NCBI GenBank assembly: GCA_001513395.1
Contig: LFTP01000231.1
Location: 1 to 19,250, forward strand
DNA: 19,250 nt
Source of the DNA: Clostridia bacterium DTU080
GTDB taxonomy: Bacteria > Bacillota > Limnochordia > DTU080
Reading direction: 5' to 3'
Both the position numbers and the translations under genes were made by a program. This document shows, piece after piece, positions 1 to 8,646 of this stretch (positions within the stretch are counted from its first letter, which is position 1; every line of letters starts with the position of its first letter). The notes below the pieces were generated by a model that was given only the letters and a program-made list of their open reading frames with translations, made no database searches and had not been told where the DNA came from.

Positions 1-120
1 TCTTCGCACCAAACTCCCCACCCTAGGGCAGCCACCCGCCCGCCGCTGCGACCGAGTCTGTTATTAGCGACATGTCTTTGGTGTTACTTGATTCGTTGTC
101 GTCACTCAATTCCCTCTTCG

Positions 121-1395
121 CTAGACGAGAGCCTCGGCGGAGACTACGCTCTTTCGAATGATGGCCGCACCCACCCCTCTCAGCTTGATCTCCAGATCTT
201 CATAGCCTCTGTCCACGTGGTGCACTCGCTCCAGCTCGGTGATTCCTTCGGCCGCCAGTCCGGCCAGAACCAGCGCCGCGCCGGCCCGCAGATCGGTGGC
301 ACTGACTCGAGTTCCCGTCAACCGGCATGGTCCACGCACCACGGCCAATCTTCCGTCGACCGTGATCTGCGCCCCCATCGGCATAAGTTCCTCCACGTGC
401 TGGAAACGACTCGAGTACACGTTCTCCACGATGACACTGGTGCCATGAGCCAGACAAAGCATGGCCATGAACTGAGGTTGCATGTCAGTGGGAAATCCCG
501 GATGAGGTCCGGTGCGAATATCAAGCGGTCTCAGTACCCGGGGCCCGCGTACCCGAAGATGGTCACCCCGGACATCGATCTCCACCCCGGCCTGGCGTAG
601 TTTGGCCATGACCATGTCGAGATGGTCAGGGATCACAGGGGACAAGACCAGCTCACCGCGGGTCATGGCCGCGGCAACCATATAGGTGCCTACCTCGATG
701 CGATCCGGAATGACAGTGTGATCGGCGCCGCCCAACTGATCAACCCCGTGTATACGGATGGTATCCGTGCCGGCCCCGCGCACATGAGCGCCCATGCGAT
801 TCAGGAAGTTTTGGACTTCCACCACCTCGGGCTCCCGAGCGGCGTTGCGAATCACAGTGGTGCCTTTGGCCAAGGTAGCCGCCATCATGATATTCTCCGT
901 AGCCCCAACGCTCGGGATATCCAGATAGATGTCTTGTCCGGTCAGTTGAGTGCAGCTGCCGGTGATAAAGCCAAATTCATCCCGCAGATCAGCGCCCATC
1001 TTGCGCAGACTGTTGACATGTAAATCCACAGGTCGCGTCCCGATCGCGCACCCGCCCGGATGGGCGATGCGTACTCTTCCAAAGCGTGCCAACAGCGGTC
1101 CCATGATCTGTATGGAAGCCCGCATCTCACGGGCGTTATCTTCAGGGGCTTCCCATGACAAGTCCTCGCCGGCCCTAATGCTGATGACGTCCCCGTCATG
1201 GATCACTTGCGCTCCCAACCCCAGCAATACATTGACCATGTTTTCCACATCTTTGATGCGCGGGACGTTGCGAATAACACACTCCTCGGCAGTCAACAGG
1301 CTCGCCGCCATGAGCTTGAGCACGGCGTTTTTGGCTCCGCTGATGCGCACTGATCCTGACAGAGGCTTGCCGCCTTCGATAACCAAAACGTCCAT
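121..1395 (-). CDS. murA: UDP-N-acetylglucosamine 1-carboxyvinyltransferase MurA
   Basis: MurA is a cytoplasmic enzyme that transfers enolpyruvate from PEP to UDP-GlcNAc, the first committed step of peptidoglycan precursor synthesis. The 424-residue product is full length for the EPT/RPEL family. It shows SGAKNAVL near the N-terminus (Lys22-Asn23), the loop HPGGCAIGTRPVDLH with the catalytic, fosfomycin-reactive Cys at residue 116, and GFPTDMQPQ in the second half. The frame opens at GTG (1404), but ATG at 1395 is preferred because AAGAGGTG sits about six bases upstream of it. murB ends 23 bases before this ATG, so the two are cotranscribed. It is the last complete gene of the dcw operon in view. 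Many Firmicutes carry two MurA paralogues; this is the dcw-linked copy. Confidence 0.97.
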   Translation of the reverse strand: MDVLVIEGGKPLSGSVRISGAKNAVLKLMAASLLTAEECVIRNVPRIKDVENMVNVLLGLGAQVIHDGDVISIRAGEDLSWEAPEDNAREMRASIQIMGPLLARFGRVRIAHPGGCAIGTRPVDLHVNSLRKMGADLRDEFGFITGSCTQLTGQDIYLDIPSVGATENIMMAATLAKGTTVIRNAAREPEVVEVQNFLNRMGAHVRGAGTDTIRIHGVDQLGGADHTVIPDRIEVGTYMVAAAMTRGELVLSPVIPDHLDMVMAKLRQAGVEIDVRGDHLRVRGPRVLRPLDIRTGPHPGFPTDMQPQFMAMLCLAHGTSVIVENVYSSRFQHVEELMPMGAQITVDGRLAVVRGPCRLTGTRVSATDLRAGAALVLAGLAAEGITELERVHHVDRGYEDLEIKLRGVGAAIIRKSVVSAEALV

Positions 1396-1418
1396 CGAGT
1401 ACACCTCTTTTTGTGGCC

Positions 1419-2324
1419 TCAGTGTCCCTCCAAGCCGATGATCTCCAGCTCCAGCTGAAGATGGACCCCGGTATCATCGAGGACCCGTTGCCGAACTGTC
1501 TCGATGAGTCGGATAACATCCACCGCCTTGGCATTTCCTACATTGACGATGAAATTGGCGTGCACCGGAGATACCATAGCGTCGTTAATCCTCAAACCTT
1601 TCAGACCACAGGATTCGATCAGGCGCGCTGCATAGTCGCCCGGCGGATTCTTGAAGATGCTGCCTGCACATGCCTGCCCTAGCGGCTGAGTGCGACGCCT
1701 TCGCTCGCCGATGGCTTGCATTCTTTCGAAAATGGCCTCCGTCGTATCCGTGGTCATTTGAAACGTAGCCGCCGTGACCGTAAACTCATGTTCAGTGCGA
1801 ATCACACTGGTTCGGTACCCCAATTCCAATTGTGACCCGGGCAGGTTGAAAAGCTGTCCGCTTTTGTCGGCGACCTGAACCTCCTCCAATACACAACTGA
1901 TGTCAGATCCGTGAGCGCCGGCATTCATGGTCACCGCCCCGCCGACACTGCCCGGAATGCCTTCGGCGAACTCCAAACCGGACAGACCAAGACCCGCAGC
2001 CCATCTGGCCACTTTGGCTATGGGAGCGCCGGCGCCGGCGATCACGCGTTCACCTTCGCGGCGCATGCCGCCCAAGCCCCGACCTATTTTGATCACGCAA
2101 CCGCGGATGCCCTCATCGCTGACGAGCAGATTGGTTCCGGCACCGATAATCGTCACCGGCATCTCGCACTCGCCGGCTTCGCGCAACACGGTACAAAGAT
2201 CGTCTACGCCGGCAGGAGAGACAAAAACATCGGCCGGGCCGCCGATACGAAAGCTACTGTGGCGTCGCATGGGCTCATCAAAGCGAACCTCGCCCTGAAT
2301 ATGTCGAAACAGATCCAATGACAT
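1419..2324 (-). CDS. murB: UDP-N-acetylenolpyruvoylglucosamine reductase MurB
   Basis: MurB is an FAD- and NADPH-dependent cytoplasmic reductase that converts the MurA product to UDP-MurNAc. The 301-residue protein shows the FAD-binding region HSSFRIGGPAD (about 22-32), GAGTNLLVSD (61-70), EGIPGSVGGAVTMNAGA (121-137), a YRTS segment (170-173), the catalytic-serine motif GSIFKNPPGD (Ser222) and a C-terminal LELEIIG with the proton-relay Glu. Its size and the GSxFKNP form fit the Firmicutes-type MurB. The start is uncertain: ATG at 2324 lies almost directly after AAGGGGA, while TTG at 2318, two codons downstream, has better spacing to that sequence. A 79-base gap separates it from murG upstream; murA follows closely. 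murC, which often lies near here, is absent. Confidence 0.96.
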   Translation of the reverse strand: MSLDLFRHIQGEVRFDEPMRRHSSFRIGGPADVFVSPAGVDDLCTVLREAGECEMPVTIIGAGTNLLVSDEGIRGCVIKIGRGLGGMRREGERVIAGAGAPIAKVARWAAGLGLSGLEFAEGIPGSVGGAVTMNAGAHGSDISCVLEEVQVADKSGQLFNLPGSQLELGYRTSVIRTEHEFTVTAATFQMTTDTTEAIFERMQAIGERRRRTQPLGQACAGSIFKNPPGDYAARLIESCGLKGLRINDAMVSPVHANFIVNVGNAKAVDVIRLIETVRQRVLDDTGVHLQLELEIIGLEGH

Positions 2325-2403
2325 TCCCCTTCACAACGATTTGGCTGCGGTATCGGTACGATAATACTATGCCCTGTCTGAAAGGAGGGTTCCAACTAAG
2401 CGG

Positions 2404-3528
2404 TCATGATTGTCGAGCCAGGGAAGTCACCAACGCTACCAAGCGCTCCGTCGCATCCGGCTTGCCCAGGCGCTTGCTGGCCCGGGCCATGCTCTGCAAC
2501 CGGCTGGGTGAATCCAGAAGTTGAATAACCAGATCGGCCAGGACCTCTCCGTTTATCTCCCGGTCAGGAATCACCTTGGCCGCACCGTGTTTTTCCAACA
2601 CCTGTGCGTTGTGCATCTGATGGTCTTCCGCCGCGTACGGGTAGGGTACCAAAATGGCGGGCAAGCCCCTCACGGTGAACTCGGCGCTCGAGAGCGTGCC
2701 GCCCCGCCCGACCACCAAATCAGCGGCGGCCAGGGCCTCGGGCATGGAGTAGATATAAGGCACGATACGGATGTTTCCGTAGCGAATCATCTCACCATCT
2801 TCATCGACCTTGACTCCCTGTTTTCTTAGGGTCTCAACGATCTCTGGGTAAAGGGCCCTTCCGGCGGCATGGAGCACCTGCAGATCGCGACGGGCATTGA
2901 GCATCGGGGCCGCCTCAAGCAAGGCCCGATTGACGCTACGTGCTCCCTGACTTCCCGCCGTGACCAAGAGCGTACGTTTATTGGGATCAAGGCCGAACAG
3001 GCGCCGTCCTGCCTCGCGTGTGCAGGCGCTGATCTCCGGCCGAACCGGATTGCCCGTCACCACCGTCTTTTCCGGAGGGAAAAACGATTTAGCCTCTTCG
3101 TAGCCGACGGCTATCTGATCGACTATCTTGGCCAACAGGCGATTGGTAACACCCGGATAAGCATTCTGCTCGTGAATAAGCGTCGGATAACGCAAAGCGG
3201 CGGCGGCCAGAATCACCGGGCCGGAGACATATCCGCCCGTACCCATCACGACATGGGGACGAAACTTGCGAATGATCCGCATGGCCCGGTAAGTACCGAG
3301 ACCGGCGGTAGCCAGGGCCAAGGGAATCTTCCACGAGAACTTCCGGGGGATATGATGGGCGCGAATGGTCTCCAAACGAAAACCCGCCCGCGGGATGACA
3401 TCCGCCTCAAGCCCTGCTTTGGTACCGACAAAGATGATCTCGGCCCCCTTGTCCCTCAGGACTTGAGCCACGGTGATTCCCGGATAGATGTGTCCGCCGG
3501 TGCCCCCGGCGGCAATCAAGACACGCAT
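2404..3528 (-). CDS. murG: MurG, UDP-GlcNAc:lipid I GlcNAc transferase
   Basis: MurG is a peripheral membrane GT28 glycosyltransferase that adds GlcNAc to lipid I to make lipid II on the cytoplasmic face. The 374-residue product begins MRVLIAAGGTGGHIYPG, the glycine-rich N-terminal loop of the family. It has THE/IHEQNAYPG-like acceptor-side residues, a TAGSQGA linker motif and the C-terminal UDP-GlcNAc site GGTLSSAEFTVRGLPAILVPYP. The frame stays open upstream to 3702, inside ftsW, but that extension is an overlap artefact. The ATG at 3528 matches the family N-terminus and has GGGAGG with a 6-base spacer. It starts 19 bases after the ftsW stop, so the two are one transcript. Confidence 0.97.
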   Translation of the reverse strand: MRVLIAAGGTGGHIYPGITVAQVLRDKGAEIIFVGTKAGLEADVIPRAGFRLETIRAHHIPRKFSWKIPLALATAGLGTYRAMRIIRKFRPHVVMGTGGYVSGPVILAAAALRYPTLIHEQNAYPGVTNRLLAKIVDQIAVGYEEAKSFFPPEKTVVTGNPVRPEISACTREAGRRLFGLDPNKRTLLVTAGSQGARSVNRALLEAAPMLNARRDLQVLHAAGRALYPEIVETLRKQGVKVDEDGEMIRYGNIRIVPYIYSMPEALAAADLVVGRGGTLSSAEFTVRGLPAILVPYPYAAEDHQMHNAQVLEKHGAAKVIPDREINGEVLADLVIQLLDSPSRLQSMARASKRLGKPDATERLVALVTSLARQS

Positions 3529-3547
3529 AGGCTTCCTCCCATACCCT

Positions 3548-4657
3548 CTAGGCTCTGGTCGTGACGGCCGGTTTTTGGCCCGCCGCCGAGACATTGAGCA
3601 CCACACCGATTCCGGCCAGCGTAGCCACAAGCGATGAGCCTCCTGAACTGATGAGAGGCAACGTAATCCCCGTCGTCGGCAATAAGGCAGTGACCACTGC
3701 AATGTTTAACGCCGCCTGCAGAATGATCATGGTCGTCAGGCCCGCCGCCAACGTACAGCCGTAGACATCGGGAGCCTTCAATGCCGCCCGATAGCCTCTC
3801 CAAGCCAAGGTGACGAAGAGCAACAAGACAAGCATCGAACCCAGAAAACCCAGCTCCTCGGCCAAAATAGCAAAGATGAAATCCGTGTGCTGCTCTGGCA
3901 AATAAGAAAATTTCTGTCGACTTTCACCCAAGCCCAGCCCGAACAGCCCTCCCGAACCGATGGCCAGCAGAGACTGGATGATGCTCCAGCCTGAATCGCT
4001 CTTGTCAGCCCACGGATTGAGAAAGGCCGTGATGCGCCGCATTCGATACGGTTCACGTTTTATCAGCCAGATAGCGGGCGGGATCCCCGACAGAGCCAAC
4101 AAAAACAGATAATCCATACGGGCCCCGGCACCAAAAAGCATCAGTCCCGCTGTGCCCAAAAGAGCCAGCCCAGTGCCTAGATCAGGCTCCATAAGAATGA
4201 GAACGAATGCGACGGCTACGGGCAAAAAAGGGATAACAATGCCGTAGACCAAGGAGCGGATTTCGGTGCGAAAAACAGCCACATAAGCGGCCAACAGATT
4301 GACCACAGCCAGTTTGGCGAGCTCCGAGGGCTGTATCGACACAAAACCCAGGCTGATCCAGCGCCGAGCACCCAATGCCTCATCGCCGATAACCAACACC
4401 AAGACCAAAAGAGCTGTGGCGGCCAAATAGCCGGGGATGGCCAGACGGCGCCATAGTCGGTAGTCGATGCGGGCCGTCACCGCCAGCACGACCAACCCGA
4501 TCGCGGCCCACATTACCTGACGTTTGAGGAAGTAATAGGCATCGCCCGTGTCTCTTCTGGCTGTCGTATAGCTGCTGCTGAAGACCATAGCGATCCCGAT
4601 CACCAGCAATGCCAGTGTGACGGTAATCAAGGTATAATCCGGCCGTCGCACACTCAT
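3548..4657 (-). CDS. ftsW: SEDS peptidoglycan polymerase FtsW/SpoVE
   Basis: This is a SEDS-family integral membrane glycosyltransferase that polymerises lipid II with a cognate class B PBP. The 369-residue protein has about ten hydrophobic segments. It carries the SEDS signatures SIQPSELAKL (about 107-116), LMEPDLGTG (155-163), GLGLGESRQKFSYLPEQHTDF with the catalytic Asp in HTDF (Asp259), AEELGF, and the C-terminal PTTGITLPLISSGGSS. FtsW and SpoVE cannot be told apart by sequence alone; its place in dcw and the partner PBP in the same operon fit either. ATG at 4657 directly abuts GGGAGG; GTG two codons later (4651) has better spacing and may be the real start. murD, the usual upstream neighbour, is missing: only 40 bases separate this gene from mraY. 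Confidence 0.95.
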   Translation of the reverse strand: MSVRRPDYTLITVTLALLVIGIAMVFSSSYTTARRDTGDAYYFLKRQVMWAAIGLVVLAVTARIDYRLWRRLAIPGYLAATALLVLVLVIGDEALGARRWISLGFVSIQPSELAKLAVVNLLAAYVAVFRTEIRSLVYGIVIPFLPVAVAFVLILMEPDLGTGLALLGTAGLMLFGAGARMDYLFLLALSGIPPAIWLIKREPYRMRRITAFLNPWADKSDSGWSIIQSLLAIGSGGLFGLGLGESRQKFSYLPEQHTDFIFAILAEELGFLGSMLVLLLFVTLAWRGYRAALKAPDVYGCTLAAGLTTMIILQAALNIAVVTALLPTTGITLPLISSGGSSLVATLAGIGVVLNVSAAGQKPAVTTRA

Positions 4658-4697
4658 TCCCTCCCGGCAGCTCCCCGATGGTGTTACGCAATAAAGG

Positions 4698-5663
4698 CTA
4701 TATCGACAGAAGTCCGATGAGACCAAAGATCATGGCCGTCAGCCAAAACCGGGTGACGATCTTCGACTCGGGCCAATCGAGAAGCTCGAAGTGATGATGA
4801 AGGGGAGTCATCTTAAAAATGCGCTTGCCGCCGGTCAGCCTGAAGTACGTTACCTGGATGATTACCGACAGAGTCTCGATCACAAAAAGCCCACCTATGA
4901 TGCAAAGATGCAACTCAGTGGCCGTTAGCACGGCGATGGCGCCCAAGGCTCCACCAAGAGCCATACTCCCCGTATCACCCATAAATACCTGAGCCGGATA
5001 TGTATTAAACCAGCAAAAGCCCAGACATGCGCCCGTTACGGCGGCAGCCAGGACGGTCAACTCCGTCGATCCGAACGAATGGGCGATGATCGCATAGACC
5101 ACCATGGTTACGGCACTGGCGCCAGCGGCCAAACCGTCCAATCCGTCAGTGAAGTTGACGGCATTGGCAGAACCGACAACGGTAGCCACGGCCAAGACTA
5201 GAAACAACCACGGCGGCAACACCGTCACGGTCCCTTTGAAGGGGATCATAATCGACGGTCCCAGCGGAGACTCATTGATCATATACAGAGCCAAAACCGC
5301 GGCCACCAGGATCTGGCCGACAAGCTTATGGCGAGCTTTCAGCCCGAGACTCCTTTTGGTCGTCACGATGATGAAATCATCAATCAAGCCGATGAGACCG
5401 AATCCGATGATGACAAATAAAGCGTACGGCAGAACCGAATACCCGTCACTCAGCAGCAGAGAGGACACCGTCACGGCGACGATGATCAGCACGCCTCCCA
5501 TGGTAGGGGTGCCGCTTTTTTTCTTGTGGGTCGCAGGACCTGCATCACGGATTTGCTGTCCGAACTTCAGACGGTACAGATAGCGAATGGTCGCCGGACC
5601 AAGCAACAAGACTATGACAAATGATAATACCCCAGCCAAGATGAACCTGTATTCTTCACTCAC
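4698..5663 (-). CDS. mraY: Phospho-N-acetylmuramoyl-pentapeptide-transferase MraY
   Basis: MraY transfers phospho-MurNAc-pentapeptide from UDP to undecaprenyl phosphate, making lipid I at the inner membrane. The 321-residue product, like the 324 residues of the Bacillus enzyme, has about ten membrane segments. It shows THKKKSGTPTMGG (45-57), the Asp pair GLIDDF (Asp95-Asp96), NAVNFTDGLDGLAAG (167-181), FMGDTGS (227-233) and the HHH motif TPLHHHFEL (His289-291). The frame is open upstream to 5816, but the family N-terminus (SEEYRFILAG) places the start at GTG 5663, preceded by AAGGGCGGGG. This start overlaps the murF stop by eight bases (GTGAGTGA), which points to translational coupling. Confidence 0.97.
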   Translation of the reverse strand: MSEEYRFILAGVLSFVIVLLLGPATIRYLYRLKFGQQIRDAGPATHKKKSGTPTMGGVLIIVAVTVSSLLLSDGYSVLPYALFVIIGFGLIGLIDDFIIVTTKRSLGLKARHKLVGQILVAAVLALYMINESPLGPSIMIPFKGTVTVLPPWLFLVLAVATVVGSANAVNFTDGLDGLAAGASAVTMVVYAIIAHSFGSTELTVLAAAVTGACLGFCWFNTYPAQVFMGDTGSMALGGALGAIAVLTATELHLCIIGGLFVIETLSVIIQVTYFRLTGGKRIFKMTPLHHHFELLDWPESKIVTRFWLTAMIFGLIGLLSI

Positions 5664-7089
5664 CGACTGACCCCGCCCTTCGCACCCTGTCGGCCCATGA
5701 TTCGACAGCGGCGGCCACCTGTTCCAATCGCAAGCCGCGCGAAGCCTTGACCAACACGCTGTCGCCTTTTTGTAACCAGCTTTGCACCGCTTCCGCCGCG
5801 GTCGGGGCATCCGCATAGCATAGTACGGACTCGGAGCGCATCCCGGCTTCCTTGGCTCCGGCGGCTATGAAACGGGCCGACTGACCGACACAAATCAACA
5901 AATCGACGCCCACGTCCACGGCGGACAAACCGATTTGGCGGTGGTAGTATTCGTGCTGATCCCCAAGCTCAAGCATATCACCCAATACGGCTACCTTTCG
6001 CTGACCTGAAGAAAGCCGCAGAACGTCCAGGGCCGCTCGCATGGACAGTGGGCTGGCATTATATGAATCATTGATCAACAGTATGTCACCCGGTAGATCC
6101 GAGATCTCCAAACGCTGGGGCGCAGTCCGAAACTGAGCCAAAGCCTCCGCCGCCCGGATCAGATCATAGCCGCAAACCCAGGCGGTGGCCAAGGCCGCCA
6201 AGGCGTTTGAAACATTGTGCATGCCCGGTAGGTTGACGATGACCTCATTAACAACCGGCTCAGAGTCGATCCGCAGATCAAAACGAACGCTTCTTCCGTC
6301 TTCAACCACCTCGGTAGCTCTGACGTCGGACTCGGGTGCCAGCCCATAGGTGACAACTCTCGCCTTCGTCATCCTCCGCATGGCGAGTACCCGAGAGTCA
6401 TCCGCATTGAGGATAGCGACTCCAGAGGCAGGCAGGGCCGTCACCAGTTCGCCCTTTGCTCGAGCCACGTTATCCAAGTCTCCCAAGGTTTCCAAATGCA
6501 CAGGTCCCACGTTGGTCACCACGGCCAGATTCGGCTCCGCTATAGCGGCCAACTGAGCGATCTGTCCCAGTCCACGGGTAGCCATCTCGACCACACAGAT
6601 CCTGTGCTGAGGCTCCAGAGCCAGAAGTGTCAGGGGCACTCCGATTTCGTTGTTGAGCGTCCGATAGGTGGCCAAAACATTAACGTGGGTACCCAAACAA
6701 GCAGCGATCATCTCTTTGGTCGTGGTCTTACCGTTGCTGCCCGTCACCCCGATCACAGGGCCGTCGAAGCGACGTCGATGCCCGCGGGCCAACCCCTGTA
6801 AAGCGGCTAAGGTATCGCCCACGGCTATGAGAAAGAAGTCGTCCTTGTCAATGACCTCTGTGAGCCGCTGAGCTTCTGCCTCCGCGATTACGGCGCCGGC
6901 CGCTCCCCGGGCCGCGGCTTGGGCGACGAAGTCATGGCCGTCAAAACGCTCACCGCGCAAGGCCACAAAGAGCCCTCCGGGCACGGGATGTCGACTGTCC
7001 GTAAACACCCCCGAGCAACGCTTGAGAGATCCGTGCAGCAAATGTCCACCTGTCCAACTCAGGATCTGTTGGGGCTCGAAAACAGGCAC
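5656..7089 (-). CDS. murF: UDP-N-acetylmuramoyl-tripeptide--D-alanyl-D-alanine ligase MurF
   Basis: MurF is the ATP-dependent cytoplasmic ligase that adds D-Ala-D-Ala to UDP-MurNAc-tripeptide. The roughly 477-residue Mur ligase has the N-terminal MurE/MurF-type substrate domain (FTDSRHPVPGGLFVALRGERFDGHDF, about 29-54), the ATP-binding GVTGSNGKTTTKE (114-126), ATRGLGQIAQLA and TNVGPVHLETLG in the central domain, and INDSYNASPLSM in the C-terminal region. The frame opens at GTG 7104, but GTG at 7089 is preferred because GGGAGGA lies six bases upstream of it. It lies 36 bases downstream of murE and overlaps the start of mraY. Its presence in dcw differs from B. subtilis, where murF lies elsewhere in the genome. 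Confidence 0.96.
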   Translation of the reverse strand: MPVFEPQQILSWTGGHLLHGSLKRCSGVFTDSRHPVPGGLFVALRGERFDGHDFVAQAAARGAAGAVIAEAEAQRLTEVIDKDDFFLIAVGDTLAALQGLARGHRRRFDGPVIGVTGSNGKTTTKEMIAACLGTHVNVLATYRTLNNEIGVPLTLLALEPQHRICVVEMATRGLGQIAQLAAIAEPNLAVVTNVGPVHLETLGDLDNVARAKGELVTALPASGVAILNADDSRVLAMRRMTKARVVTYGLAPESDVRATEVVEDGRSVRFDLRIDSEPVVNEVIVNLPGMHNVSNALAALATAWVCGYDLIRAAEALAQFRTAPQRLEISDLPGDILLINDSYNASPLSMRAALDVLRLSSGQRKVAVLGDMLELGDQHEYYHRQIGLSAVDVGVDLLICVGQSARFIAAGAKEAGMRSESVLCYADAPTAAEAVQSWLQKGDSVLVKASRGLRLEQVAAAVESWADRVRRAGSVGE

Positions 7090-7125
7090 CCTTGGTCCTC
7101 CCACTTGGTTGTTTATTCGACAGCT

Positions 7126-8613
7126 TCACGCCTGCGTCGTCGATTGACGCCTTTCCAATGCCGCCCTGGCTATCTCCCGGTCATCAAAATGAACCCGGTG
7201 ATCGGCGAATTCCTGGTAGGTTTCATGTCCTTTCCCGGCAATCAGCACCACATCCCCGGGTTGCGCGATCTTGATGGCCTTTTCAATGGCCGCCTGCCGG
7301 TCAAGGATCACCTCGTAATTGGTCTTGTTGATGCTTTGTATGCCGCTGACCATGTCGGCGCAGATCTGCTCCGGAGATTCGCTGCGCGGGTTATCCGACG
7401 TGATGATCACCTGATCCGACAGTTCCGCCAGTGCCTGACCCATGAGAGGGCGCTTGCCCCGATCCCGATCGCCGCCCGCTCCGCATACTGAAATGACCCG
7501 CCCTGAGCTCAAGTCTCGAGCGGCTGTCAGGACGTTTCGGAGACTGTCTTCGGTATGAGCGTAATCCACGATCACGGCAAACTCCTGCCCGATGTCAATG
7601 CGCTCAAAACGACCGGGCACTCCCGAGACCCGCTCCAGAGCCTCGGCCGCCTCCTTCAAAGGAATACCTTCATGGACGGCCACCGCAAGGGCACACAGTG
7701 CATTGTATACATTAAAGCGTCCCGTCAGATCTAGATTTATCGACACATCGCCGATACGAAACTGACTGCCTCCGGCGCTGGTACTCACATCCTCGGCTCG
7801 CAGATCCGCCGGATTGTCAATGCCGACCGTGATCATCGGCACCCTGGCCGCCCGGGCGAAATGCTCCCAATGAGGATCATCGACGTTGACGATGACCGCC
7901 TTGTGACCCTTGGTTGCCTCGACGCCGACTTGAGCAAACAGGCGTAGCTTGGCGTGCAGGTAATGCTCAAAGCTTGGATGGAAATCCATATGGTCCCGAG
8001 TTATGTTCGTAAAGACCGCCACGTCGAATTCGGTGCCTTCGATGCGTCCCATCTCCGTGGCGTGTGATGAGACCTCCATAACAACTGCGTCCCATCGTGC
8101 CTCGACCATGGCTGACAACAGCACCTGAATATCTGAAGCTTCAGGAGTGGTTCGTGCCGAAGGCCGTCTTTGGCTTCCGGCCACATGCTCAATGGTGCCG
8201 ATAAGTCCCGCCTTCTTCCCCGCGGACTCGAGCACGTGCCTGATCAAATAGGTCGTTGTGGTCTTGCCCTTGGTCCCTGTGACACCGATCACCCGCAATT
8301 GCCTGGAAGGATAGCCGGATACCAGGGCTGCGGCTTTCCCAAGGACTCTACGTGATGCAGGAACGATGATCTGCGGGACGGGCAAACCCAGAGGCCGTTC
8401 AACGATGAGCGCCACCGCCCCTTGCTCTACAGCCGCCGGGGCGAAATCGTGGCCGTCAAAGCGCGCCCCCGGTATGCAGACGAAGATATCCCCTGGGCGC
8501 ACTTGGCGGGAGTCATGTGTCAATCCGCGTAAGCGTACGTCACCGTCGCCCACAAGGCAACCCTGAATGTGGGAGGCCAACTCTTCACAAGTAACCGCCC
8601 TTTTGCCGGACAA
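7126..8613 (-). CDS. murE: UDP-N-acetylmuramoyl-L-alanyl-D-glutamate--2,6-diaminopimelate ligase MurE
   Basis: MurE adds the third amino acid of the stem peptide. The roughly 495-residue Mur ligase has an N-terminal uridine-binding domain (LTHDSRQVRPGDIFVCIPG), the P-loop GVTGTKGKTTTTYL (110-123), TTPEASDIQ, MEVSSHA, TNITRDHMDFH, the carbamylated-lysine region YLHAKLRLF (Lys222), GRFNVYNALCA and VDYAHTEDSL. The DNPR motif (407-410, in SDNPRSE) is the established signature for meso-diaminopimelate, so the wall is predicted to be mDAP-type rather than L-Lys. The start is uncertain. ATG at 8634 has no Shine-Dalgarno sequence, while TTG at 8613 is preceded by GAGGGGTGAGG at good spacing, so TTG is chosen. 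The gene follows the PBP gene closely. Confidence 0.95.
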   Translation of the reverse strand: MSGKRAVTCEELASHIQGCLVGDGDVRLRGLTHDSRQVRPGDIFVCIPGARFDGHDFAPAAVEQGAVALIVERPLGLPVPQIIVPASRRVLGKAAALVSGYPSRQLRVIGVTGTKGKTTTTYLIRHVLESAGKKAGLIGTIEHVAGSQRRPSARTTPEASDIQVLLSAMVEARWDAVVMEVSSHATEMGRIEGTEFDVAVFTNITRDHMDFHPSFEHYLHAKLRLFAQVGVEATKGHKAVIVNVDDPHWEHFARAARVPMITVGIDNPADLRAEDVSTSAGGSQFRIGDVSINLDLTGRFNVYNALCALAVAVHEGIPLKEAAEALERVSGVPGRFERIDIGQEFAVIVDYAHTEDSLRNVLTAARDLSSGRVISVCGAGGDRDRGKRPLMGQALAELSDQVIITSDNPRSESPEQICADMVSGIQSINKTNYEVILDRQAAIEKAIKIAQPGDVVLIAGKGHETYQEFADHRVHFDDREIARAALERRQSTTQA

Positions 8614-8646
8614 GACCTCACCCCTCTTCGACATAACGCGCAACGT

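Noticed and set aside
20..60. GC-rich hairpin after murA as a terminator
   Set aside because: Only about five base pairs (GCAGC/GCTGC) with a long loop and no T-tract, so termination is not supported.
88..600. 170-codon plus-strand open frame at the left edge
   Set aside because: Antisense to the 3' part of murA; composition and sequence look like a shadow frame.
2325..2403. Internal promoter between murG and murB
   Set aside because: A TATTAT-like sequence and a TTGGAA are present on the minus strand, but spacing between them is wrong for a sigma-A promoter.
2869..3564. 231-codon plus-strand open frame
   Set aside because: It lies wholly antisense to murG, has no recognisable domain and is explained by the codon bias of the real gene.
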